Positions 54,353 through 62,019 of a stretch of DNA of 64,000 nucleotides are shown one piece after another. Under the pieces are notes generated by a model that saw only the letters and a list, made by a program, of their open reading frames with translations, did not search any database and had not been told where the DNA came from. The position numbers and the translations under genes were made by a program. Source of the stretch: Kineosporia corallincola (GTDB lineage Bacteria > Actinomycetota > Actinomycetes > Actinomycetales > Kineosporiaceae); the NCBI RefSeq assembly GCF_018499875.1, contig NZ_JAHBAY010000010.1, forward strand, positions 62,001-126,000. The letters run 5' to 3'. The stretch's first letter is position 1; each line of letters begins with the position of its first letter.

Positions 54353-55405
54353 TCACTCCTTCGGCAGCACGGGATACATGGTCTTCAGACGCCAGATGCC
54401 GTCGGCCCGGCGAGTGTATATCGCCTTCATCGACCCACCGGAGAAGTCGACCGGTACGGGTGGGCTGCTTCCCTGCGGGTCCCCGGTGGGCTTCGTCTTG
54501 GAGCCGGTGCGACGGATGCCGCTCACATGCTGTCGGTAGGCGGGCCCGAAGATGTCGGAGAGTGGGACCAGGACCTGGAGCCGAGAGTTGTGCGCGGTCT
54601 CGGCCTCATTCCTCTTCTGCTCGAAAGCGGCACTGCCGCGCACGAATTCCTCCGCCGACACGTAGTCGGCGTCGGTCAGGATCTTTGTGGCCTCACGGCC
54701 GCACAGGTGCTGACCCCCGTGATCCCCGTCGGTGGTGGTCCCGGTCATCGGGTCGATCCAGTACAGCGCCCGGTCCAGGAGCTGCTGTCCGGTCACCCCG
54801 GAGCCGTGGCGTTGCGGCCCGTGCCCGTCCCGCCGCAGTTCCTCGAGGCGCTCGGCGATCCGTACCTCCTCGGCGACCGGGGCGTCCGCGCCGCGCGTGG
54901 GGGCCGGGGCGGCGCAGCGCCCGGTCTCGTCGGCGATGCCGGCCCGGGCGACGGCCAGGGCCTCGCCCGTCGCCCGCAGCTGTTCGACCAGGTCCCCGCC
55001 GAGGCCGGTGCCGTCCTCCCCTCCCGTGGCCTCCAGCAGGGCGCGGGCCTCGTCGGCGAGCAGCATCGCCTCGTCGAGAAGGGTTGCCGCATCGTGCAAG
55101 ACGCCGTCCGCCGCCTCCAGGCTCTCCCGTACCCCGGTCAGCGACGGAACCTCGGGAATGCCGTCAACGACCTCCACCGCCCGCCGGGTGCACTCCTCGA
55201 CACCGTCGAGGCGCTCGGCAGCCTCGTCGAGACGGCCGCGGGCGTTCTCGTACCCGTCGGCGACCCCGTCCCAGCCGTGCCACAGCGCGGACTCGGCCTC
55301 CTGCTGAGCGGCCTCCCCGAGCCGCCGGGCCTGTGCGGCGTGCCCGGCGGCGGCCGCGGTGACGGCTTTGACCGCACCACTGATCGCCGCCGTCCGGGTG
55401 GTCAC
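54353..55405 (-). CDS. Putative secreted toxin with C-terminal nuclease-like domain
   Basis: 350 residues. Residues 1-200 are Ala/Glu-rich helices like the N-terminal regions of WXG/LXG or type VII substrates (GHAAQARRLGEAAQQEAESALWHGWDGVADGY; ALLEATGGEDG). The C-terminal 145 residues form a separate domain: GGQHLCGREATKILTDADYVSAEEFV, LVPLSDIFGPAYRQHVSG, and the final GSMKAIYTRRADGIWRLKTMYP. That last block resembles C-terminal strands of BECR-fold (EndoU/RelE/colicin-like) RNase toxins. No signal peptide is seen, so export would be non-classical. The gene order toxin then acidic partner supports the idea. Family assignment is tentative. Confidence 0.5.
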   Translation of the reverse strand: MTTRTAAISGAVKAVTAAAAGHAAQARRLGEAAQQEAESALWHGWDGVADGYENARGRLDEAAERLDGVEECTRRAVEVVDGIPEVPSLTGVRESLEAADGVLHDAATLLDEAMLLADEARALLEATGGEDGTGLGGDLVEQLRATGEALAVARAGIADETGRCAAPAPTRGADAPVAEEVRIAERLEELRRDGHGPQRHGSGVTGQQLLDRALYWIDPMTGTTTDGDHGGQHLCGREATKILTDADYVSAEEFVRGSAAFEQKRNEAETAHNSRLQVLVPLSDIFGPAYRQHVSGIRRTGSKTKPTGDPQGSSPPVPVDFSGGSMKAIYTRRADGIWRLKTMYPVLPKE

Positions 55406-55471
55406 GATCCATCCCTACCGGCGCCGGGCGAACCGCGCAAGAAGCCGGAACCGGTTATCTTGACAGGTTTT

Positions 55472-57811
55472 TCACTCCGACCACCAAGGGCCATCCAGTC
55501 CCTGCGGCAACTGTGCGCAGTGCAGCACCCCCAGCCGCTGCGTGGCCCGGGTGAGGGCCACGTACAGGTCGCCCGGGCCACGCGGCGAGGAGGTGGCGAT
55601 GCGCTCGGGCTCGACCACGACCACCGCGTCGAACTCCAGGCCCTTGGTCTCGCGCGGCTCCAGCACCACCACCCGGGCGGGCACGTCGTCGTCCGGGTCC
55701 TGGCCCAGGGCAACGCCTTCCGTCATCAACGGCTTGAGGACGGCGAACAGGCCGGCCGCCCGGCCCGGCGCCGCGACCACGGCCAGCCGCCGGTCCTGCC
55801 CCAGCGTGGCCAGCTCGGCCCGCACCGCTCCCGCCAGTTCGGCGGCGAGCGCGCCCGGGGCCACCCGGCGGCGCCAGGGGGTGGGGCCGTCGTGCCGCAC
55901 CGGCTCGGGCGCGGGCAGGCCGGGGGCCAGCGACTCCAGCAGCCCGGCGGTCACTTTCGCGACCGGTGCGGGCATCCGGTAGTTGACGGTGAGCTGCTCC
56001 AGGCGCCAGCGGTCGCCGACGTGCGGGGCCAGGGCCTGGTGCCACGACGAGGCACCGGCCGGATCACCGGTCTGGGCCACGTCGCCGACCAGCGTCATCG
56101 AGCGGGAGCGGCGCATCAGCATGCGCCAGGCCATCGGGGACAGCTCCTGCGCCTCGTCCACCACGATGTGCCCGAACCGCCAGGTGCGGTCGGTGGCGGC
56201 GCGCTCGGCCGCGGTGCGGTGGTCAGCCTCCTCCTGCCGTTCCACCAGGTCCTGCGCGGTGACCAGGTCGAAGGCCGCGAGGATCTCGCTCTCCTCGTCC
56301 TCGAAGTCGCCGGACTCCGAGCCGCGCAGCAGGTCGAGCACGCCCTGCGCGTACTCCAGGTTCGCGGTCTGGAGCTCCTCGGCCAGCCGGCGGGCCGCCG
56401 AGTCGTCGCGGCCCAGCAGTTCCGCGGCCTCGTCGAGCAGCGGCACGTCGGCCTCGGACCAGCCGTTCCCCTCGCGCTCCAGCAGGTCCTGCTCGGCCTG
56501 GGTGAGGCCGACCTGGGCGCAGGCGGCGCGGATGCGCCGGGGCGAGGCGAACAGCTCGCGCAGCAGACGGGTGGGGGTGAGCGCGGGCCACAGCCAGTCG
56601 ACCACGCCGTCCACGTCGCCGTTCTCCTCCAGCTCACGCCGCAGCATCGCGAGATCCTCCGGCCCGAGCAGGCTCTCGCCGCCCAGCGGGTCGGCGCCGA
56701 CGGCCTGGGCCCACTGCCGGGTGAGCTCCTCCACCACCAGCCGGTGCACCAGCGGCCGGGCCTCGTTGTGCAGCAGGCGGGCGGCCCGCACCCGGTCCCG
56801 CAGCGCCAGGCAGGCCTGCCGGTCCAGGCGCAGCAACTGCCCGTCGTGGCGCACGGCGACGGTCTCGTCGTCGTCCTGCGGCACCCACTGCCGGTCGGCG
56901 ACGGCCCCGGCCATCACCCCCGCCATCAGCAGCCGCCCCTTGAGCGCCGTGACCGGGCCCGGGTCGGTGCGGGTGGGGGAGACGCCGGGGTGCAGGTCGC
57001 CGGTGGTCGCCAGCATCACCCCGGTCTCGCCGAGCGCGGGCAGCACCTCGGCGATGTAGCGCAGAAACGTGGTGTTCGGGCCGATGATCAGCACACCGCG
57101 CCGTTCCAGCTGCTCCCGGTGGTGGTAGAGCAGGTAGGCCGCGCGGTGCAGGGCCACGGCGGTCTTGCCGGTGCCGGGCCCGCCCTGCACCACCAGGATG
57201 CCGTCGGGCCCGGAGCGGATGATCCGGTCCTGCTCGGCCTGCACGGTCTCGACGATGTCGGTCATCCGGCCGGTGCGGGCCGCGGTCAGGGCGGTCATCA
57301 GGGCCGATTCACTGGTGATGGAGCCCGGTTCGGCACCGGTGCCGCCGGCCAGGTTCTCGTCGTGCAGCTGCACCACCCGGCGGCCCACCGTGCGGATGTG
57401 CCGCCGCCGGATCACGCCGTCCGGGTGCATCGCCGTGGCCAGGTAGAACGGCCGGGCCACCGGCGCCCGCCAGTCGATGAGCAGCGGCTCCTCGTCGTCC
57501 ACCGTTGCCCCCGGACGCTCGCGGTGCAGGCCGATCCGCCCGATGTACCGCGGGCCCTGCTCGCCCTCCTCCAGGTCGAGACGCCCGAAGCAGAGCGCGT
57601 TCTCGGCGGCGTTCAGCTGGGTGGTGCGGCGGCCGTACAGGCGCACCACCGCCTCCCGCTCGACCAGCGCCTGCCGGGTGCCCGCCGCCTCGCCCGGGCT
57701 GCCCGCGAGCGCGTGGGTGCGCCGCCCGGCGAGCCGCTCGCGGAGCCCGTCGACGTGGTCGTAGAGCATGGAGAGGTATTCCTGCTCGAGAGCCAGGTCG
57801 TTAATTGACAA
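55472..57811 (-). CDS. HelR/HelD-like RNA polymerase-associated superfamily-1 helicase
   Basis: 779 residues from TTG 57811 with GGAGGGG 5 bases upstream. N-terminal antiparallel coiled coil (EQEYLSMLYDHVDGLRERLAG), then Walker A VVQGGPGTGKTAVALHRAAYLL, HIVVDEAQELSPMAWRML (Walker B), SMTLVGDVAQTGDP and a C-terminal VVLEPRETKGLEFDAVVVVEP. HelD/HelR proteins use the coiled coil and helicase arms to dislodge stalled or rifamycin-bound RNA polymerase; Streptomyces HelR confers rifamycin tolerance. It has no nuclease domain. It is encoded upstream of the toxin-like gene on the same strand. Confidence 0.88.
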   Translation of the reverse strand: MSINDLALEQEYLSMLYDHVDGLRERLAGRRTHALAGSPGEAAGTRQALVEREAVVRLYGRRTTQLNAAENALCFGRLDLEEGEQGPRYIGRIGLHRERPGATVDDEEPLLIDWRAPVARPFYLATAMHPDGVIRRRHIRTVGRRVVQLHDENLAGGTGAEPGSITSESALMTALTAARTGRMTDIVETVQAEQDRIIRSGPDGILVVQGGPGTGKTAVALHRAAYLLYHHREQLERRGVLIIGPNTTFLRYIAEVLPALGETGVMLATTGDLHPGVSPTRTDPGPVTALKGRLLMAGVMAGAVADRQWVPQDDDETVAVRHDGQLLRLDRQACLALRDRVRAARLLHNEARPLVHRLVVEELTRQWAQAVGADPLGGESLLGPEDLAMLRRELEENGDVDGVVDWLWPALTPTRLLRELFASPRRIRAACAQVGLTQAEQDLLEREGNGWSEADVPLLDEAAELLGRDDSAARRLAEELQTANLEYAQGVLDLLRGSESGDFEDEESEILAAFDLVTAQDLVERQEEADHRTAAERAATDRTWRFGHIVVDEAQELSPMAWRMLMRRSRSMTLVGDVAQTGDPAGASSWHQALAPHVGDRWRLEQLTVNYRMPAPVAKVTAGLLESLAPGLPAPEPVRHDGPTPWRRRVAPGALAAELAGAVRAELATLGQDRRLAVVAAPGRAAGLFAVLKPLMTEGVALGQDPDDDVPARVVVLEPRETKGLEFDAVVVVEPERIATSSPRGPGDLYVALTRATQRLGVLHCAQLPQGLDGPWWSE

Positions 57812-58029
57812 TTACCCCTCCGCGAATTACTATCTGCCCTGTTGAGTGGCATTCTTTTGCGAATCCGGAAATGCGAACTCAATCTCCGAAGATATCCCTT
57901 TCCCGCCGCTGATCACCAGCGCCCACCCCTGCCCGGGCCGGGTGAGCGGGTCTGTCGTTCGCGTCACCTTCCGGGCCCCACCGCGTGAACCTCCCCGTGG
58001 TCAGGCCGCCTTTCGGCGACAATCGGCGA
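57812..58029. promoter_or_regulatory. Divergent promoter region (helR-like / decarboxylase)
   Basis: 218 bp, relatively AT-rich near 57830-57900. It carries TGCGAA twice, 14 bp apart (57858 and 57872 areas). Promoters for both divergent genes should lie here. I looked for a rifamycin-associated element (GGGGCTTGCGGCAAG-like) and saw none. Confidence 0.4.
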
Positions 58030-59250
58030 ATGCGTGACGATGTGCTCCCTGCGGCCGTGCGTGATCGGGCCCTCGCCCTCGCGGCGGAGAACCGGCTCCC
58101 GGCCTACCTCTACGACCTGCCCGCCCTGCGGGACCGGGCCGGGCAGATCCGCGACGCGCTCGCGGGTGCCGGGGTGGAGTTTCTCTACGCCGCCAAGGCG
58201 AATCCCGACCCGGAGCTGCTGCGGGTGATCGCCCCGCTGACCGACGGCGTCGAGGTGGCCTCGGGCGGTGAGCTGGAGCACGTGGTGGCGGCGCTGCCGG
58301 GGGCCCGGGTGGCGTTCGGCGGGCCGGGCAAGACCGACCGCGAGCTGATGACCGCGATCCGCGGCGGCGTGTGGCGCCTGCACGTGGAGAGCCCGCGCGA
58401 GCTGAACCGGGTGATCGCGCTGGCCGGCCGGCGCCCGGTGGACGTGCTGCTGCGGGCCAACCTGCCGTTCGGGGTGGCCGGCGCCGCCCTGACCATGACC
58501 GGCCCGTTCGGGATGGACGAGGACGACCTGGCGGTGGCGGCGCGGGTCGCCCGGGACGCCGGGGCGGCCGGCAGCGGGGTGCGGCTGCGCGGCCTGCACG
58601 TGCACCTGGCCTCCGGGCTGGACGCCGAGCAGAAGCTCGCGCTCGACCGCCGGGTGCTCACCTGGGCGCTCGGCTGGCTGCGCGAGCGGGCGCCCGGGCT
58701 GGAACGGCCGGAGATCAACCTGGGCGGGGGGATGACCGTGGACTACGCCCAGCCGGAGCGCGTGTTCGACTGGCCCGCCTACGCCAAGGGACTCAGCGAG
58801 CTGAGGGCCGAGCTGGACGGCGGGCCGGGAGCCGGCGGGGCGGTGCTGCGGGTCGAGCCGGGCCGGTCGGTCAGCGTGCACGCCGGGTACTACGTCAGCG
58901 ACGTGCTCGACCTGAAGCTCACCCGGGGCCAGGCCTTCGCGATCGCCCGCGGCGGCACCCACCACCTGCGCACGCCGGCGACGAAGGGGCACAGCCAGCC
59001 GGTGGCGGTGCTGCCCGGGCCGGGCCGCTCGGGCGACCCGCTCGACGACGACGCGCTCACCGTGGTCGGCCAGCTGTGCACCCCCAGGGACCAGCTCGCC
59101 GCCGGGGTGCCCGTGCGCGACCTGCGCATCGGTGACCTGCTGGTGTTCCGGATGGCCGGGGCCTACGCCTGGAACATCTCGCACCACGACTTCCTCATGC
59201 ACCCGCACCCGGCCTTCGCCTACCTGGACCCGGCCGGCCCGCAGGGCTGA
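58030..59250 (+). CDS. PLP-dependent group IV decarboxylase (diaminopimelate/ornithine decarboxylase fold)
   Basis: 406 residues from ATG 58030; an in-frame GTG at 57985 would add 15. Alanine-racemase-fold motifs: EFLYAAKANPDPELLRV with PLP Lys (about 56), VEVASGGELEHVV, LHVHLASGL, EINLGGGMTVDY, VLRVEPGRSVSVHAGYYV and the C-terminal GQLCTPRDQLAAG with catalytic Cys. It decarboxylates a basic amino acid or derivative. It resembles siderophore-associated and carboxynorspermidine-type members more than LysA. No lysine or polyamine genes are adjacent. Confidence 0.85.
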   Translation: MRDDVLPAAVRDRALALAAENRLPAYLYDLPALRDRAGQIRDALAGAGVEFLYAAKANPDPELLRVIAPLTDGVEVASGGELEHVVAALPGARVAFGGPGKTDRELMTAIRGGVWRLHVESPRELNRVIALAGRRPVDVLLRANLPFGVAGAALTMTGPFGMDEDDLAVAARVARDAGAAGSGVRLRGLHVHLASGLDAEQKLALDRRVLTWALGWLRERAPGLERPEINLGGGMTVDYAQPERVFDWPAYAKGLSELRAELDGGPGAGGAVLRVEPGRSVSVHAGYYVSDVLDLKLTRGQAFAIARGGTHHLRTPATKGHSQPVAVLPGPGRSGDPLDDDALTVVGQLCTPRDQLAAGVPVRDLRIGDLLVFRMAGAYAWNISHHDFLMHPHPAFAYLDPAGPQG

Positions 59251-59257
59251 GCGGGTC

Positions 59258-59992
59258 TCAGCAGGAGAAGCTGATCTCGCAGATCGTGCTGTCGGAGTTG
59301 CGGGTGAAGTCGCGGCGCTGACCCTCGGCCCAGATGCCGAACAGCACCAGGGCGATCACCACCACGGCGATGATCTCCAGCTTCAGCAGCAGGTCGGTGA
59401 ACCGCTTGGCCGAGTTCAGGAACCGCATCCCCCCGGTGGGGTGCTCCGGCTCGGGCCGGTGGTGCGGGTGGCGCAGGCCGACGGCGGCCGGCACGAAGTC
59501 CGGGTCGTCCTTGGTGCGGGCACGCAGGGTGGTGGCCGGGGCCGCGGTCATGCCGGGCACGGTGTACTCCGGGTGGCGCCCCGAGGAGGGGCCGACGCCG
59601 TCGTGGCCGTGGTGGATCCGGACGTCCTCGAGCACCTCCTCGTTCTCGTGCAGCGGCACCCGGGCGCCGGGGATCCGGGCCGGTGCGGCGGCCTCCTGCT
59701 CCTGGTGGTGGCGGAAGCGCTCCATCAGGTCGTGCAGCCGGTGCGCCTCCCGCTCGTCGTGGTGGCGGTGGCCGAACAACTCGGTGCGCATGAACAGGAA
59801 GCCGAGGACGGCGATCGGCCACATCCGGGTGGCCAGGGCGGCGGCGACGATGGTCACCGCCGCCACGAACCCGGCGGCCCGCACGGCGGTGCCGTGCCGG
59901 GGCAGGCGGCCGAACCGGATCAGCAGGTGCACGGTGAGCAGCCAGATCACCGGAATCCAGCCGAAGGCCTGGATGACGTCCGCGACCGACAT
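59258..59992 (-). CDS. Membrane protein with His-rich cytoplasmic region, unknown function
   Basis: 244 residues from ATG 59992 (GGGAGG upstream). Two or three hydrophobic segments near the start (FGWIPVIWLLTVHLLIRFG; AAGFVAAVTIVAAALATRM) and one near the end (LEIIAVVVIALVLFGIWAEG). Between them lies a soluble part rich in His/Glu (HRHHDEREAHRLHDLMERFRHHQ; IHHGHDG; HPHHRPEPEH). Its C-terminus has TICEISFSC. Possible metal binding is inferred from the His clusters. It converges on the decarboxylase. Confidence 0.6.
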   Translation of the reverse strand: MSVADVIQAFGWIPVIWLLTVHLLIRFGRLPRHGTAVRAAGFVAAVTIVAAALATRMWPIAVLGFLFMRTELFGHRHHDEREAHRLHDLMERFRHHQEQEAAAPARIPGARVPLHENEEVLEDVRIHHGHDGVGPSSGRHPEYTVPGMTAAPATTLRARTKDDPDFVPAAVGLRHPHHRPEPEHPTGGMRFLNSAKRFTDLLLKLEIIAVVVIALVLFGIWAEGQRRDFTRNSDSTICEISFSC

Positions 59993-60094
59993 GAAGACCT
60001 CCCGGTTCGCGATGGTGGGCGGGACTTTCGCCGTACATCGGCATCCGGGCGTCATCCCTTGAGGGCCGTTCCGGGGACGTCGGGACGACGAGGG

Positions 60095-60337
60095 CTACTC
60101 CCGGCGCACCCCGAGCAGTTCGCCGGGCGTGCAGCCGAGCGCGTCGCAGATCGCGGTCAGCGTGGAGAACCGGATGGCGCGGGCCCGGTTGTTCTTCAGC
60201 ACCGACAGGTTGACCACGGTGACGCCGGCCCGGGCGGCCAGCTCGGTCAGGGTCATGCCCCGGGCGGCGAGCAGGTCGTCGAGGTGACAGACGACGCGGT
60301 GGTCCGGTTCCTCCGGGGCCGGGCGGGAGGGGCTCAC
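60095..60337 (-). CDS. XRE-family helix-turn-helix regulator (YozG-like)
   Basis: 80 residues from GTG 60337. Helix-turn-helix: CHLDDLLAARGMTLTELAARAGVTVVNLSVLKNNRARAIRFSTL, then the typical end ICDALGCTPGELLGV. Such small regulators are co-encoded with DUF2975 membrane proteins. The GTG overlaps the stop of that gene by 4 bases. It probably represses its own promoter through the palindromes at 61020-61078. Confidence 0.88.
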   Translation of the reverse strand: MSPSRPAPEEPDHRVVCHLDDLLAARGMTLTELAARAGVTVVNLSVLKNNRARAIRFSTLTAICDALGCTPGELLGVRRE

Positions 60338-60981
60338 ACCAGGCCCTCGGTGTCGCGGTGCAGCCGGTCGCCCTGCCGGAACGCCTCGGCCAGCACCAGG
60401 AACACCAGCGGCAGCAGCAGGGGCAGCAGGTCGAACGTGATCCCGGCGACGAACGGGCTGTCCGGCTCGATCCGGTCCAGGCGCCCGAGGGTCAGCATCG
60501 TCGCGAGCTGCGGCAGCAGCGGCCCGGCGAAGGCGGTGACCGCGGTGACCGCGCCCAGCAGCTGGAGCCGCCGGGCGTTGCCCGAGCCGAACGGGCGGCC
60601 CGCGGCCACCGAGACCAGCAGCGGCCGCAGCAGCAGCGCGCCCACGCCGACGGCCGACCCGGTCAGGATCGCGCCGCCGTTCTCCAGCACCAGGTCCACC
60701 CGGTGCGGGCCGGGGGCGGTGAGGGTGAACCCGTCGTTGCCCGCGGTCAGGGCGGCCGGTGTGGCGTAGCTGTCGTTCGTGCGCGAGAGGTAGGACTGGG
60801 CCTGTTCGTAGGTGCTGTCCTCGCCGAGCCGCACCGCCACGTCGATCTCGCCGGCCCCGGCCAGCGAGCGCACCAGCAGCACCGCGGAGAACGTCACCGC
60901 CAGCCCGCCGGCCACCAGCAGGAGCCCGGTGACCAGCCGGAGCGCGCGGGCGCTGAGAGAGGCCGGATCGGTTCTGTCCAT
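60334..60981 (-). CDS. DUF2975-type membrane protein
   Basis: 215 residues with four hydrophobic segments (LVTGLLLVAGGLAVTFSAVLLV near the start; ILTGSAVGVGALLLRPLLVSV; LLGAVTAVTAFAGPLLPQ; LLPLLLPLVFLVLAEAF near the end), as in DUF2975. An extracellular loop about 30-110 separates helices 1 and 2. It is cotranslated with the XRE regulator; such pairs may sense a small ligand or membrane state. GGGGGC precedes ATG 60981. Confidence 0.8.
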   Translation of the reverse strand: MDRTDPASLSARALRLVTGLLLVAGGLAVTFSAVLLVRSLAGAGEIDVAVRLGEDSTYEQAQSYLSRTNDSYATPAALTAGNDGFTLTAPGPHRVDLVLENGGAILTGSAVGVGALLLRPLLVSVAAGRPFGSGNARRLQLLGAVTAVTAFAGPLLPQLATMLTLGRLDRIEPDSPFVAGITFDLLPLLLPLVFLVLAEAFRQGDRLHRDTEGLV

Positions 60982-61019
60982 GGTTGCCCCCAGGTCGTCG
61001 CAACGGCTCGGCCGTTGAC

Positions 61020-61042
61020 CGCATATCGACTGTCGATATGCG
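61020..61042. promoter_or_regulatory. Perfect palindromic operator, 10-bp arms
   Basis: CGCATATCGA (61020-61029) and TCGATATGCG (61033-61042) around CTG. It lies 39 bases upstream of the DUF2975 start and 67 bases upstream of the divergent monooxygenase. An excellent operator shape for a dimeric repressor such as the adjacent XRE protein. Confidence 0.75.
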
Positions 61043-61055
61043 ATGCCAGGAGTAT

Positions 61056-61078
61056 GGATATCGTTTCTCGATATGTCC
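61056..61078. promoter_or_regulatory. Second related palindrome
   Basis: GGATATCG (61056-61063) and CGATATGTCC (61069-61078) around TTTCT share the ATATCG/CGATAT core with the first operator, 36 bp away. Two related sites in one divergent spacer suggest cooperative repression of both genes. Confidence 0.65.
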
Positions 61079-61108
61079 AGCGGATGACCGGGGACTAGGA
61101 TCGGGCGC

Positions 61109-61435
61109 ATGATCGTCATCACGGTGCGTTTTCCGGTGAAACCCGAGTTCTCCGACACCTTCCTCAGCGAGCTGCGCGAGTCCACCGAGGCGGTCCGCAG
61201 CGAGCCAGGTTGCCTCTGGTACGACTGGGCGCGCAACGCGGACGACCCGAACGAGTTCCTGCTGACCGAGGGCTATGTGGACGCCGCGGCCGGCGCCGAC
61301 CACGTCAACTCCGACCACTTCCGCCCGGGCCTGGAGAAGATGCGCCCGATGCTCGCCGCCACCCCGCGGATCATCTTCTCCGACCTGCCCGAGCGCACCG
61401 GGTGGGACGCGATGGGCGAACTCCGGATCGACTGA
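61109..61435 (+). CDS. Antibiotic biosynthesis monooxygenase-domain protein (YgiN-like)
   Basis: 108 residues of ABM fold: IVITVRFPVKPEFSDTFLSELRES, EPGCLWYDWARNADDPNEFLLTEGYVDAAAGADHVNSDHF, and a beta-strand end. Proteins of this type are dimeric cofactor-free oxygenases acting on quinones or small phenolics. It is divergent from the DUF2975/XRE pair, across the twin operators, so the XRE protein may control it. Confidence 0.85.
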   Translation: MIVITVRFPVKPEFSDTFLSELRESTEAVRSEPGCLWYDWARNADDPNEFLLTEGYVDAAAGADHVNSDHFRPGLEKMRPMLAATPRIIFSDLPERTGWDAMGELRID

Positions 61436-61538
61436 GGCGCCGGCGGAAGATCGCCTGGGCCGGGCCGATGAGTTCACGGCTTCCGCGTCGTCCACCAAGA
61501 CGTACCGGTTACCCCTGAACTCCGGAAAGGTGGCAGTC

Positions 61539-62015
61539 ATGCCCGCCATCCAGCCCAGCCTCTGGTTCGACGGCAACGCCGAGGAGGCCGTGCGGGCCTA
61601 CGTCGAGTTGTTCCCGAACTCCTCGGTGACCCGCACCTCGCACTACGGGCCCGACTCGCCCGGACCCGAGGGCGAGGTGATGGCCCTCGACTTCGTGCTC
61701 GACGGCCGGCCCTTCAACGCCATCAACGGCGGCCCGCAGTTCCCGTTCACCGAGGCGGTGTCGTTCACCATCCCCTGCGCCGACCAGGCCGAGGTCGACC
61801 ACTACTGGTTCGGCCTGATCGCCGACGGCGGCCAGGAGGTGCAGTGCGGCTGGCTGAAAGACCGGTTCGGCCTGTCCTGGCAGGTGGTTCCGCAGGCGCT
61901 CGGGGAACTGCTCGGCGATCCGGACGAGGGCCGGCGCAACCGGGCCATGCAGGCGATGCTGGGCATGAAGCGCCTGGTCGTCGCCGACCTGGAGGCCGCC
62001 GCCGACGGCGCCTGA
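61539..62015 (+). CDS. VOC-family protein (PhnB/3-demethylubiquinone methyltransferase-like fold)
   Basis: 158 residues of the PhnB-like glyoxalase fold: AIQPSLWFDGNAEEAVRAYVELFPNS, FVLDGRPFNAINGGPQFPFTEAVSFTIPC, DRFGLSWQVVPQALGELL. Members are often annotated as methyltransferases but lack SAM motifs and have no confirmed activity. ATG 61539 has GGAAAGG upstream. Confidence 0.85.
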   Translation: MPAIQPSLWFDGNAEEAVRAYVELFPNSSVTRTSHYGPDSPGPEGEVMALDFVLDGRPFNAINGGPQFPFTEAVSFTIPCADQAEVDHYWFGLIADGGQEVQCGWLKDRFGLSWQVVPQALGELLGDPDEGRRNRAMQAMLGMKRLVVADLEAAADGA

Positions 62016-62019
62016 GGGC

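Noticed and set aside
54068-57808. 1246-codon plus-strand ORF opposite toxin and helicase genes
   Set aside because: Composition (Gly/Arg/Val/Gln) is that of a shadow frame; both minus-strand genes have intact family motifs.
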